From: F23-B02 sp946405205
Lineage (GTDB): Bacteria > Bacillota > Clostridia > Oscillospirales > Oscillospiraceae
NCBI GenBank assembly: GCA_946405205.1
Contig: CAMJGL010000035.1
Span: 1-12,894, forward strand
Direction: 5' to 3'
Length of the DNA: 12,894 bases
Shown here: positions 1-6,455 of the stretch, in pieces
How the letters are laid out: the number at the start of each line of letters is the position of its first letter
How positions within the stretch are numbered: position 1 is the first letter of the stretch
Translations under genes and position numbers: made by a program
Notes under the pieces: generated by a model
Databases searched by the model: none
Seen by the model: the letters and a program-made list of their open reading frames with translations, nothing else
What the model was told of the DNA's origin: nothing

Positions 1-324
1 GCCTTTTTTGTGGTGCTCATCTATCTTGTCGCCTCGAACGCGAAGCTGCCCGTCATCCCCGCCGCGGGGGATATCGTATGGGTACTTGTCATCGGCCTTG
101 TAAACACGGGGCTTGCGTATTATCTGTACTTTTCCTCGCTGCAGAAGCTTCCCGGCCAGACGGTCGCGCTCGTGTGCTATATCGACCCGCTCACGGCACT
201 GCTCGTCTCCGGAGCTTTCCTCGGCGAGAAGCTGCTCGCGGTGCAGATAGCGGGCGCGGTGCTTATCCTCGGAGGTGCCTGCCTCGGCGAGCTGAAATTC
301 AAAAAAACTGAAAACAAAAAATAG
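1..324 (+). CDS. EamA/DMT-family transporter, C-terminal part (5' end outside window)
   Basis: The reading frame is open from the first base and stops with TAG at 322-324, giving 107 residues of a protein that begins upstream. The sequence is strongly hydrophobic with about four membrane-spanning stretches. It carries features of the second EamA repeat: 'GLVNTGLAYYLYFSSLQKLP', then a helix containing 'DPLTALLVSGAFLGEKL', a final helix rich in Gly/Ala/Ile/Leu, and a short Lys-rich cytoplasmic tail. EamA proteins are 10-helix drug/metabolite exporters of the inner membrane; the substrate cannot be told from this fragment. The internal GTG/ATG codons near position 10 are not the true start. The YhhN-family gene follows after 20 bases, so the two are probably co-transcribed. 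Confidence 0.85.
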   Translation, partial: AFFVVLIYLVASNAKLPVIPAAGDIVWVLVIGLVNTGLAYYLYFSSLQKLPGQTVALVCYIDPLTALLVSGAFLGEKLLAVQIAGAVLILGGACLGELKFKKTENKK

Positions 325-344
325 CTTTTCGGAGGTATTCATTT

Positions 345-1031
345 ATGCTTATTGCGCTCATTGTTGTCCTCGCCCTGAGCTGTCTTTTCTGCGGCGTCCG
401 CTTCATTAAAGCCATGGAAGCCGACGATCAGGAAAAGGCAAGCGTTTTAAAAGGTATCACAACGATCTGCTGCATCCTCATCGCCCTCATCGCATACTTC
501 ATGACATCGCTTCCCAAATTCGCTCTTCTCGTCATCCTCGGCCTCATCTTCGGCTTTATCGGCGATGAGCTGCTGGCGCTGCGCTTTGTTTACACAAAAA
601 AGTTCAACGCTTTCTTCCTCAGCGGCGCTTTAGCTTTTCTGATAGGCCATATCTTCTATCTTATCGCCCTGTACGGACTTGCGCCCAGGGCCTGGATGCT
701 GAGTGTTCCCCTCACGCTCGCTGCCCTCGCGGCAGAGTTTATAAACTTCAAAAAGCACAGCCTTGACATGGGAAAGCTGTTCCTGCCCCTCGGCTTTTAT
801 GCTGCCGTTGTGTGCTTCATGGGTTGCTCCGCCGTCGGCGTGTGCGCGTTCCGCTTCAATTTCGGCACTCTGCTGTTTGCCGTGGCCGGACTTTGCTTTA
901 TAGCCAGCGACAGTATACTGTCCGTCCAGTGCTTCAGCGACCGCCCTACAAACACGAAAAACCGCGTGCTGCACATTTTCTACTGGGCCGCCCAGCTTCT
1001 CATAGCCCTCAGCCCGATGTTTATAAAGTGA
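345..1031 (+). CDS. YhhN/TMEM86-family membrane protein (lysoplasmalogenase-like)
   Basis: A 228-residue, almost entirely hydrophobic protein with about seven to eight membrane segments. It matches the YhhN (TMEM86) family by 'GFIGDELLALRF' at about residues 64-75, 'LSGALAFLIGHIFYLIAL' at about 92-109 and 'FIASDSILSVQCF' near residue 185. The two acidic motifs (GD and SD) plus the GH motif are the family's conserved polar residues inside the membrane. Characterised members hydrolyse the vinyl-ether bond of lysoplasmalogens, which would suit an anaerobe that makes plasmalogens; that activity is inferred here. The start is set by GGAGGT at 331-336, eight bases before the ATG. The gene ends just before a strong hairpin terminator. 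Confidence 0.8.
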   Translation: MLIALIVVLALSCLFCGVRFIKAMEADDQEKASVLKGITTICCILIALIAYFMTSLPKFALLVILGLIFGFIGDELLALRFVYTKKFNAFFLSGALAFLIGHIFYLIALYGLAPRAWMLSVPLTLAALAAEFINFKKHSLDMGKLFLPLGFYAAVVCFMGCSAVGVCAFRFNFGTLLFAVAGLCFIASDSILSVQCFSDRPTNTKNRVLHIFYWAAQLLIALSPMFIK

Positions 1032-1041
1032 TCCTACGACA

Positions 1042-1074
1042 AAAACTGCGTACCCGATTCGGGTACGCAGTTTT
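1042..1074. terminator. Bidirectional intrinsic terminator between convergent genes
   Basis: A perfect 14-bp stem (1042-1055 pairs with 1061-1074) encloses the five-base loop GATTC. The outer four pairs are A:T, so both transcripts end in a U-run: TTTT at 1071-1074 on the plus strand and TTTTT on the minus strand (complement of 1041-1045). It sits between the stop of the YhhN-family gene (1031) and the stop of the minus-strand gene (1080), so it can serve both. Confidence 0.9.
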
Positions 1075-1079
1075 AATGT

Positions 1080-1508
1080 TCATTCGTTTATCTCAAGCAC
1101 TTCGGAAAGTCTATCAATCAGGCCGTCGATGTCACCACTTACGACGGTCGCTTTCCGCTCTTTCGTGTCCCACGATACCGTGAGCTGATCGAGCATCTGC
1201 TGTATCTCCGGACGCGCGGGATCAGCGCCCCGCAAATTGGAAAGCAGATTGCACATACGCAGGAGCTTTAGGTTATCGCCGTTGTCCGGCACATTGCAGC
1301 GCTCGGAAAGAACTCTGAGAACCGCCGTTGCATCTTCCCACATACCCTCGCTCTCGATGTCCGGCATCAGCCTACAGTAGAACATGGCGCTGTTAAACTC
1401 CAGAAATTCGTTGTCCTTGATGGCCTTGTTCTGCTTTATGCAGACTATCCCGACAATTATCAGCGCTACTGCAAGTATTACCGAGACTACGGGCAATGCT
1501 TTTTTCAA
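1080..1508 (-). CDS. Hypothetical membrane-anchored protein
   Basis: I do not recognise the family. The 142-residue protein has a short Lys-containing N-terminus followed by one hydrophobic helix (about residues 5-23, 'LPVVSVILAVALIIVGIVC') and then a polar, mostly helical domain. The domain is acidic and Leu-rich with scattered Cys (e.g. 'AMFYCRLMPDIESEGMWEDA'), which suggests an extracytoplasmic domain held by an uncleaved anchor. The start is TTG at 1508. It is chosen because GGGAGG lies eight bases upstream and no ATG occurs near the N-terminus. It is the second gene of a unit read from the promoter at 1764-1793, behind a small broken ORF, and ends at the shared terminator. Confidence 0.65.
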   Translation of the reverse strand: MKKALPVVSVILAVALIIVGIVCIKQNKAIKDNEFLEFNSAMFYCRLMPDIESEGMWEDATAVLRVLSERCNVPDNGDNLKLLRMCNLLSNLRGADPARPEIQQMLDQLTVSWDTKERKATVVSGDIDGLIDRLSEVLEINE

Positions 1509-1526
1509 AGTTACAACCTCCCTTAA

Positions 1527-1707
1527 TCAAAACGCAAGCGTATAATAAAACGTTCCCGTTGCCGGGATATGAGTAGTAAGTTTAACCGTTCCTGTGGGAG
1601 TAGGCGTCACGCCATTGCTATTAAGGAACAGATATAATACTACTAAACTCTTCCTGCCGCGTACCTTACTGTTTTGCTGAGCTACTGTCTTAATTAAGGT
1701 TATACAT
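1527..1707 (-). pseudogene. Small ORF (about 59 codons) with an apparent +1 frameshift
   Basis: A good ribosome binding site (AGAAAGG) precedes ATG at 1707-1705, or 1713-1711, but that frame stops after five codons (Met-Tyr-Asn-Leu-Asn-stop). Removing one base within 1692-1699 (CCTTAATTAAG on the minus strand) joins it to an open frame that runs to TGA at 1529-1527. The joined product would read MYNLIKTVAQQ..., with a basic patch (KVRGRKS), a short hydrophobic stretch (LVVLYLFL), a Thr/Pro segment (GVTPTPTGTVKLTTH) and the end FYYTLAF. The stop lies 18 bases before the TTG of the membrane-anchored gene, as expected for an operon. No in-frame ATG, GTG or TTG with a binding site restores it. 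It could be a real frameshift, a sequencing error or chance; I recognise no family. Confidence 0.4.
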
Positions 1708-1763
1708 CACCATCCTTTCTGCTTTTAAAAGCGTCAGTCCGTATTAATTTGCTTTTTTGTAAT

Positions 1764-1793
1764 ATTTTATCATGGATTTACAGTTATTGTCAA
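1764..1793 (-). promoter_or_regulatory. Sigma-A-type promoter for the small ORF and hypothetical membrane protein
   Basis: On the minus strand TTGACA (1793-1788) and TAAAAT (1769-1764) are separated by 18 bases. The expected start lies near 1757, leaving a leader of about 45 bases that contains the 12-base palindrome GCTTTTAAAAGC (1721-1732) before the ribosome binding site. The promoter begins just 20 bases beyond the cinA terminator, so this is an independent unit. Confidence 0.7.
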
Positions 1794-1814
1794 GCATATA
1801 TCAGAATATATCAA

Positions 1815-1842
1815 AAACCGCCACCCGATCAGGTGACGGTTT
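1815..1842 (-). terminator. Intrinsic terminator of the thiI-cinA unit
   Basis: Arms 1815-1825 and 1832-1842 pair over 11 positions around a six-base loop. One position is a G:U pair in minus-strand RNA. The minus-strand transcript continues with TTTTTGATATA, giving a U-run. It begins five bases beyond the cinA stop. Confidence 0.8.
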
Positions 1843-1846
1843 GAAC

Positions 1847-3118
1847 TCAATCATTTATGACCTCAAGCCCCTGCATATAGCGGCGCATCATGTCAAAGAC
1901 ATAGTTGCCCGAAACGCGGCGGACATAGCTGCGCGTCCTGCGGTCTCCGACGTGCAGCTCACGAACGAAGGTGCCGTCGGCGGCGGCGAGCGCCACGAAC
2001 ACCGTGCCCACCTCGTGTACGCCGTCGCCGTCGGGTCCGGCAAGGCCGGTCACGCCGACGCCCATATCGCTGCCCATGAGCGCTCTCACGCGCTCGGCCA
2101 TTTCCTTTGCGACCTCGAAGCTCACCGCGCCCTTTTCCTCGATGAGCGCAGGGTCGATGCCGAGAAGCTTCGACTTTGCCCCGTTTGTGTAGGTCGTGAC
2201 TCCGCCGAGGAAGAACTCGCTGGCTCCGGCCATGTCGGTAAAGCGCTTTGCTATCCCGCCGCCGGTGCAGCTTTCCGCCGCGGAGAAGGTCATTTTCTTC
2301 TCCTTTAGAAGCTGCATCACCCGCTCCTCGACGCTCTCAAGGTCGATGCCGAACACAACGTCGCCGAGCACATCGCAGACGTGCTCGATGACGGGCTTCA
2401 TCATCTCCTCCGCCTCCTCAACGCTGCCGGCCTTTGCCGTTATCTGAAGCAGGCAGTCGCCTTCCTTGGCGTAGGGGGCCATGGTGGGGTTAGTCATGGC
2501 GTTCATCTCGTCGCGGAATATCTGGTCTATGGCGCTTTCGGACTTGCCGAATATGTGAACGGCGTGGGAGACGATCTGCTCATCGGAAAGCGAGCGCAGA
2601 TACGGCATCGCGCAGGTGCGGAACATGGCGTTGCACTCCTTGGGAGGCCCGGGCATCATGATAACTATCTTGCCGTCCTTTTCAAAGGCGCAGCCCGGGG
2701 CCGTGCCCCAGTCGTTGTGGAAAACGGTGCAGCCCTCGGGCAGCATGGCCTGCTGGAGATTGTTTTTAGTCATCTCCTTGCTGTAGCCGCGGTTGGTGAG
2801 ATAATCGTAAAGGCAGGCCTTTTCGTACTCGTTCATTTTGAGCTCGAGCCCGAAGGCTTTTGCGAGAAGCTGCTTTGTAAGATCGTCGCAGGTCGGGCCG
2901 AGGCCGCCGGTGGAGATGATTATATCCGCCCTGCCGCGGGCGATATCGATACATTCGGCAAGCCGCTGCGGGTTGTCCCCCACCACGGTGTGGTATTTTA
3001 CGTTTATTCCTATCTCCGACAGCATGAGGGATATGTCCCGTGCGTCGGTGTTCGTCGTATGGCCGAGAAGTATCTCGGTGCCGACGGAGAGTATCTCCGC
3101 ATTATATGCCCTGCTCAT
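1847..3118 (-). CDS. cinA: CinA: nicotinamide-nucleotide amidohydrolase with MoCF-like N-terminal domain
   Basis: A 423-residue protein of normal length for the two-domain CinA family. The N-terminal MoaB/MogA-like (COG1058) domain shows 'SVGTEILLGHTTNTDARDIS' and 'STGGLGPTCDDLTKQ' (residues 69-83). The C-terminal PncC domain shows 'SAAESCTGGGIAKR' (279-292), 'GGVTTYTNGAKSKLLGI', 'GAVSFEVAKEMA' and 'TGLAGPDGDG' (357-366). The family deamidates nicotinamide mononucleotide to nicotinate mononucleotide for NAD recycling, and the N-terminal domain acts as an ADP-ribose pyrophosphatase in some members. In several Gram-positives it is induced during competence. The ATG overlaps the thiI stop by four bases, so translation is probably coupled. 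It ends at a terminator at 1815-1842. Confidence 0.95.
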   Translation of the reverse strand: MSRAYNAEILSVGTEILLGHTTNTDARDISLMLSEIGINVKYHTVVGDNPQRLAECIDIARGRADIIISTGGLGPTCDDLTKQLLAKAFGLELKMNEYEKACLYDYLTNRGYSKEMTKNNLQQAMLPEGCTVFHNDWGTAPGCAFEKDGKIVIMMPGPPKECNAMFRTCAMPYLRSLSDEQIVSHAVHIFGKSESAIDQIFRDEMNAMTNPTMAPYAKEGDCLLQITAKAGSVEEAEEMMKPVIEHVCDVLGDVVFGIDLESVEERVMQLLKEKKMTFSAAESCTGGGIAKRFTDMAGASEFFLGGVTTYTNGAKSKLLGIDPALIEEKGAVSFEVAKEMAERVRALMGSDMGVGVTGLAGPDGDGVHEVGTVFVALAAADGTFVRELHVGDRRTRSYVRRVSGNYVFDMMRRYMQGLEVIND

Positions 3119-4290
3119 TGTCCCACCTTTATCCTTTCGATGCCGCTTAGCGCCTCCTCGACGAGGCCCTCGATATCCAGTACCGACTCAAGAGCCGCGA
3201 CCTCATGCACCTTGGGCTTTGTCTTGGGGTGCTTGGGCGTGAACACGGTGCAGCAGTCCTCATAGGGCAGGATGGACGTATCAAAGGTGCCTATCCTGCG
3301 GGCGAGCCGCACTATCTCCTCCTTGTCCATGCCGATGAGCGGCTGCAGGACGGGCAGCTCCGTCACCGCCTGGGTGGAGGCCATGGCCTCCATGGTCTGG
3401 CTTGCCACCTGACCGAGGTTTTCGCCGGTGACTATGGCTTTGGCGCCGTTTGCCTCGGCTATCCTCTGGGCGATGCGCATCATGAACCTGCGCATGATGA
3501 GCGTGAAATATTCCTCGGGGCACTTGGCGCGTATCTCCTCCTGAATGTGGGTGAATGGCACCACCTCTATCGTCATCGCGCCGCAGTAGACCGTCAGCAG
3601 CTCGGCAAGCTCCACGACCTTCTGCTTTGCCTGCTCGGAGGTATAGGGGAAGGAGAAAAAGTGCACGGGGATGAGGCGCACGCCGCGCTTTGCTATCATA
3701 TACGTCGACACAGGACTGTCGATGCCGCCGGACAGCAATGTCACGCCCACGCCGTTGCAGCCGACGGGCATACCGCCCGCGCCGGGGGTGGGAGCCGCGT
3801 GGACATAGGCCGCCAGATCGCGTATCTCAACGTGGACGGTCAGCTCCGGCTCGTGGACGTCCACGGTGCAGCTTGGATATGCCTCGGCAAGCTCGCCGCC
3901 GACGAACTGGGCAAGCTCTATGCTCGTCATGGGGAAACGCTTATCGCTGCGCTTGCACTCGACCTTGAAGCTCCCCGCGCTCAGCATATCGTCACGGAGA
4001 TAGCTCACGGCAAGCTCCGCTATCTTCTGCGGCTCCTTTTCGCAGCCGGCGGCGCGGTTTACCGATGCGATGCCGAACACCTTCGTCATTGCCTCAAAGG
4101 CCGCGTCCATATCGCTCGTGTCGTCAACGGGCTCAATATAGGCCGTCGACTGCATCAGGTAGGTCCTGAAATTGCCGATGCGCTCAAGGCGGCGCTTGAT
4201 ATTGCCCATTAGCTTCTGCTCAAAGGAGCGGCGGTTGAGCCCCTTGAGCACTATCTCGCCGAGCTTGAGGAGGATAATATCGTTTATCAT
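3115..4290 (-). CDS. thiI: tRNA 4-thiouridine synthetase / sulfurtransferase ThiI
   Basis: A 391-residue protein that adenylates U8 of tRNA and transfers sulfur to make 4-thiouridine; in many bacteria it also supplies sulfur for the thiamine thiazole. The start 'MINDIILLKLGEIVLKGLNR' matches the family N-terminus and has GGGAG seven bases upstream. An in-frame extension to 4359 is rejected because it would run through a -10 box. The NFLD/THUMP region spans about residues 1-165. The PP-loop is 'SGGIDSPVSTYMIAKRG' (187-203), and 'GENLGQVASQT' follows at 289-299. 'YEDCCTVF' (343-350) carries the conserved catalytic-domain Cys. There is no C-terminal rhodanese domain, as in Bacillus ThiI, so a cysteine desulfurase must act directly or through another carrier. 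Confidence 0.94.
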   Translation of the reverse strand: MINDIILLKLGEIVLKGLNRRSFEQKLMGNIKRRLERIGNFRTYLMQSTAYIEPVDDTSDMDAAFEAMTKVFGIASVNRAAGCEKEPQKIAELAVSYLRDDMLSAGSFKVECKRSDKRFPMTSIELAQFVGGELAEAYPSCTVDVHEPELTVHVEIRDLAAYVHAAPTPGAGGMPVGCNGVGVTLLSGGIDSPVSTYMIAKRGVRLIPVHFFSFPYTSEQAKQKVVELAELLTVYCGAMTIEVVPFTHIQEEIRAKCPEEYFTLIMRRFMMRIAQRIAEANGAKAIVTGENLGQVASQTMEAMASTQAVTELPVLQPLIGMDKEEIVRLARRIGTFDTSILPYEDCCTVFTPKHPKTKPKVHEVAALESVLDIEGLVEEALSGIERIKVGQ

Positions 4291-4330
4291 GTGTTTTCTC
4301 CCGAAAATCAGTAATTGAGTACGAAAAATT

Positions 4331-4405
4331 ATTATAACACCGTTTTGAGCCGAACGCAAGAAATCCGCAGACCTACAGCCTGCGGACGCCTGAAAATTTG
4401 GCTCA
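4331..4405 (-). promoter_or_regulatory. thiI leader with complementary arms and a second promoter
   Basis: In the minus-strand transcript TGAGCC (4405-4400), at its 5' end, can pair with GGCTCA (4351-4346). This encloses an inner 7-bp hairpin (4380-4386 with 4364-4370, nine-base loop). The inner hairpin is followed by only a weak TTTCTTG tail, so it is a poor terminator. Just downstream is another -10 box TATAAT (4336-4331) with a weak -35 TTGCGT (4359-4354) at 17 bases. I see no TPP-riboswitch core and cannot assign the leader to a known class. Confidence 0.45.
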
Positions 4406-4415
4406 CAACACTTAC

Positions 4416-4444
4416 ATTATACAAGCTCCGAAACGCCTTGTCAA
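4416..4444 (-). promoter_or_regulatory. Consensus sigma-A promoter for thiI-cinA
   Basis: On the minus strand TTGACA (4444-4439) and TATAAT (4421-4416) are spaced by exactly 17 bases, a perfect match to consensus. The predicted start is near 4409, about 119 bases before the thiI ATG. Confidence 0.85.
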
Positions 4445-4519
4445 CAAGTCAAGAGGGCGGTTTTGCAAAGTTCGGAGCCATGAACAAATTTCGCTCTTTA
4501 AATTCGTAAAGTTTTACTC

Positions 4520-4548
4520 TTGAAATGTGCTCCCCGCCCTGCTATCAT
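4520..4548 (+). promoter_or_regulatory. Sigma-A-type promoter of the intergenic RNA
   Basis: TTGAAA (4520-4525) and TATCAT (4543-4548) are separated by 17 bases. An overlapping TATAAT at 4548-4553 would need a 22-base spacer and is less likely to be the one used. The predicted start is about 4555. Confidence 0.65.
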
Positions 4549-4570
4549 ATAATCAGAAAGGGTGATACCG

Positions 4571-4582
4571 ATGTACAACTAA
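4571..4582 (+). other. Micro-ORF of three codons (Met-Tyr-Asn)
   Basis: ATG TAC AAC TAA follows AGAAAGGG with eight bases between. The binding site and start lie at the very 5' end of the predicted RNA, so ribosome loading there is possible. The sequence may equally be just part of the RNA fold. Confidence 0.2.
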
Positions 4583-4757
4583 GTAGCCCTCATGGACCGG
4601 ATGCAGTCCGGCAGTGAGGGAACGGCGCCGAAGTCAAAATATGAAGAGGACAGGAACACACAGCGTATCCCGCCTATGGGAAGTATAGATAATTAAGTGT
4701 TTTGATTTTATGTTCCGTTGACAGGCGGCGTCCATTCCGCAGAAAGAGAGGTAACCA

Positions 4758-4790
4758 ATGATGTTAGATACTAAGAATTCAGAGAAATGA
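4758..4790 (+). CDS. Possible 10-residue leader peptide MMLDTKNSEK
   Basis: Two tandem ATG codons (4758, 4761) lie six to seven bases after AGAGAGGT. The ORF ends with TGA at 4788-4790. The last two codons and the stop form the start of the 5' arm of the large terminator stem (4785-4801), so a ribosome finishing this ORF would cover the stem. That arrangement is typical of translation-coupled attenuation, but no gene follows on this strand, so what would be controlled is unclear. Confidence 0.3.
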   Translation: MMLDTKNSEK

Positions 4791-4852
4791 CCCTTGACTG
4801 CTATAAAAAACGGTGTAAAGAAACCGCGCAGTCAAGGGTCATTTCGTTTTTA
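4785..4852 (+). terminator. Large intrinsic terminator of the intergenic RNA
   Basis: A perfect 17-bp stem (4785-4801 with 4828-4844) surrounds a 26-base loop containing a small CGGT/ACCG hairpin. It is followed by CGTTTTTATATG, giving a U-run on the plus strand. On the minus strand the tail is only TTTCTCTG, so it is at best a weak terminator for comM. Confidence 0.85.
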
Positions 4853-4864
4853 TATGTGTTTTTG

Positions 4865-4889
4865 CGGCGCCAAAGGGCGCTGTTTTTTT
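4865..4889 (+). terminator. Second tandem terminator
   Basis: CGGCGCC (4865-4871) pairs with GGCGCTG (4876-4882), with one G:U pair and the tetraloop AAAG. Seven T residues follow at 4883-4889. It lies 21 bases beyond the first terminator stem and protects the convergent comM gene from read-through. Confidence 0.8.
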
Positions 4890-4903
4890 ATGTCTGAGCC
4901 GGC

Positions 4904-6424
4904 TTACAGACCGTCCCTGAAATCGTAGGTGCGGTACTGTATCGCCTCGGCTATGTGCTCTGCGCCGATATCCTCGGCACCCTCAAGGTCTGCGATGGTG
5001 CGGGCAACGCGCAGGATGCGGTCGTAGCTTCTCGCGGTGAGCCCCATGCTGTCAAACGCCTGATGCATGAGCTCCTCGCACTCGGGCGTCAGGACACAGT
5101 ATGTATTGAGCGCCTTCGTGTTCATGTCCGCGTTGCTTGCGATGTCCGTTCCGGCAAAGCGCTCCTGCTGGCGCGCTCTGGCCTTGTTGACGCGCTTTTT
5201 TATCTCGGCCGAGCTCTCGGACGGAGCGCGGTTTTTAAGCTCCTCATACTCCAGCGCCGGGGCCTCGACAATGATATCTATCCTGTCGAGCAGAGGGCCG
5301 GATATGCGGCTGTGATATGCGCGCACCTCGTTTGCCGAGCAGCGGCAGCGTCCCGAGGGATGGCCGTACCAGCCGCATTTGCAGGGGTTCATCGCGCACA
5401 CCAGCATGAAGTTCGACGGGAAGGTCTCGCTTCCGGCGACGCGGGATACCGTCACCTCGCCGTCCTCTAAAGGCTGACGGAGCACCTCCAGAACATCCTT
5501 GCGGAATTCCGGCAGCTCGTCAAGAAACAGCACTCCGTTATGGGCAAGGCTTATCTCGCCCGGGCGCGGCACGGTGCCGCCGCCGGACAGAGCCGTGGGC
5601 GAAACGGTGTGGTGCGGGGCGCGGAAGGGTCTTGCCGCGATGATGGGCTTATTCTTCCCCGTCAGTCCCGCGACGGAGTATATCTCCGTCGAGCGGAGCA
5701 TCTCCTCCTTCGTCATATCCGGAAGTATGCCGGGCAGTCGCTTGCTCATCATACTCTTGCCCGCGCCCGGCGGGCCGACCATGAGAATGTTATGCCCTCC
5801 CGCGGCGGCGATCTCCATTGCGCGCTTGACGTTCTCCTGACCCTTGACATCGGAAAAATCGGGATAGCGCATATCGTCCGCGCACAGCTCCGGAGCCGCC
5901 ATGGGCTTTATGAGAAACTCGCCGCGCAGATGCGCTATCAGCTCCGATACGTTTGCCACGGGGTATACGGTTACGCCGTCGGCATACGCCGCCTCCTGCG
6001 CGTTATCCGCCGGAACGAAAAGCTCCCTTATGCCCTCCCGCGCCGCGGCGACAGCCATGGGCAGCGCGCCGTTTACCGGACGCAGCTCACCGTTTAGAGA
6101 CAGCTCGCCGAAGAACGCGGTATGGGGCTTTGGCTGCTTTATTATGCCCGTCGCCGCGAGGATGCCCAGCATTATCGGCAGGTCGTACACCGTGCCCGCC
6201 TTTTTGGTGTCGGCGGGCGCGAGGTTTACGGTGACGCGGCTGACGGGGAATTTAAAGCCGTTTGATTTTATCGCGGCACGCACCCTCTCGCGGGCTTCCT
6301 TGACCGCCGTGTCCGGCAGGCCGACTATATCGAAGTTCACAAGCCCGTTGGAGACAAACACCTCCACCGAGACTCCGTAGCCGCCGACGCCCTTTACGCC
6401 GAGGGATCTAATAGTAGCTAACAT
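4904..6424 (-). CDS. comM: YifB/ComM-family Mg-chelatase-like AAA+ ATPase
   Basis: A 506-residue protein of normal family length. The N-terminal Lon-protease-like fold shows 'VEVFVSNGLVNFDIVGLPD' and 'TVNLAPADTKKAGTVYDLPI' (65-84). The central AAA+ domain carries Walker A 'GPPGAGKS' (217-224), Walker B 'LFLDELPEF' (299-307), and 'MNPCKCGWYGHPSGRCRC' with four Cys (348, 350, 360, 362) that look like a metal site. The C-terminal Mg_chelatase_C domain holds 'GLTARSYDRILRVARTIADL' (461-480). Characterised ComM is a hexameric helicase that promotes branch migration during natural transformation; most bacteria carry it without known competence. The ATG at 6424 follows GGTGG by six bases; an adjacent upstream TTG is not preferred. 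The gap to aspS is 31 bases, so it probably ends the hisS-aspS unit. Confidence 0.93.
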   Translation of the reverse strand: MLATIRSLGVKGVGGYGVSVEVFVSNGLVNFDIVGLPDTAVKEARERVRAAIKSNGFKFPVSRVTVNLAPADTKKAGTVYDLPIMLGILAATGIIKQPKPHTAFFGELSLNGELRPVNGALPMAVAAAREGIRELFVPADNAQEAAYADGVTVYPVANVSELIAHLRGEFLIKPMAAPELCADDMRYPDFSDVKGQENVKRAMEIAAAGGHNILMVGPPGAGKSMMSKRLPGILPDMTKEEMLRSTEIYSVAGLTGKNKPIIAARPFRAPHHTVSPTALSGGGTVPRPGEISLAHNGVLFLDELPEFRKDVLEVLRQPLEDGEVTVSRVAGSETFPSNFMLVCAMNPCKCGWYGHPSGRCRCSANEVRAYHSRISGPLLDRIDIIVEAPALEYEELKNRAPSESSAEIKKRVNKARARQQERFAGTDIASNADMNTKALNTYCVLTPECEELMHQAFDSMGLTARSYDRILRVARTIADLEGAEDIGAEHIAEAIQYRTYDFRDGL

Positions 6425-6455
6425 CAAAAACCACCAGCCTTGGCTCCAGGCTTTA

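Larger units (their letters stand above)
4555..4852 (+). ncRNA. Candidate stand-alone structured RNA, class not identified
   Basis: This is a complete transcription unit with no plus-strand gene behind it: promoter, about 230 nt of structured sequence and a terminator. Visible pairings include CCCTCA/TGAGGG (4587-4592 with 4615-4620) around an inner CCGGA/TCCGG stem (4597-4601 with 4607-4611). TCCC/GGGA closes the loop GCCTAT at about 4668-4681. GGCGCC (4624-4629) can pair with GGCGTC near 4727-4732 with one G:U. GGAACA (4653-4658) can pair with TGTTCC (4710-4715), and TCAAAA near 4634 with TTTTGA near 4700; these last two cross each other, so they are alternatives or a pseudoknot. Two micro-ORFs lie inside (4571-4582, 4758-4790). 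The raiA-type clostridial RNAs are one class to test; I cannot confirm membership. An orphaned riboswitch is the alternative. Confidence 0.55.

Noticed and set aside
1705..1720. Similarity of AGAAAGG...ATGTATAAC (minus, 1720-1699) and AGAAAGG...ATGTACAAC (plus, 4555-4579)
   Set aside because: The match is limited to a ribosome binding site and three codons, and the sequences diverge immediately after, so chance is the simpler reading.
2381..4212. Long plus-strand frames opposite cinA and thiI (2381-3265 and 3205-4212)
   Set aside because: Both are antisense to well-identified genes and show no protein family features.
4315..4509. Plus-strand frame of 64 codons upstream of the intergenic RNA
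   Set aside because: It overlaps the thiI promoters and leader on the opposite strand and has no binding site or coding character.
4560..4575. GGGTGATACC resembles the T-box antiterminator sequence GGGTGGTACCGCG
   Set aside because: It lies at the 5' end of the transcript instead of just before a terminator, there is no specifier stem, and no synthetase gene lies downstream on that strand.
4571..4713. Possible tmRNA, 6S RNA or RNase P RNA
   Set aside because: I see no tRNA-like ends or tag frame, no long bubble hairpin, and none of the conserved RNase P core sequences.
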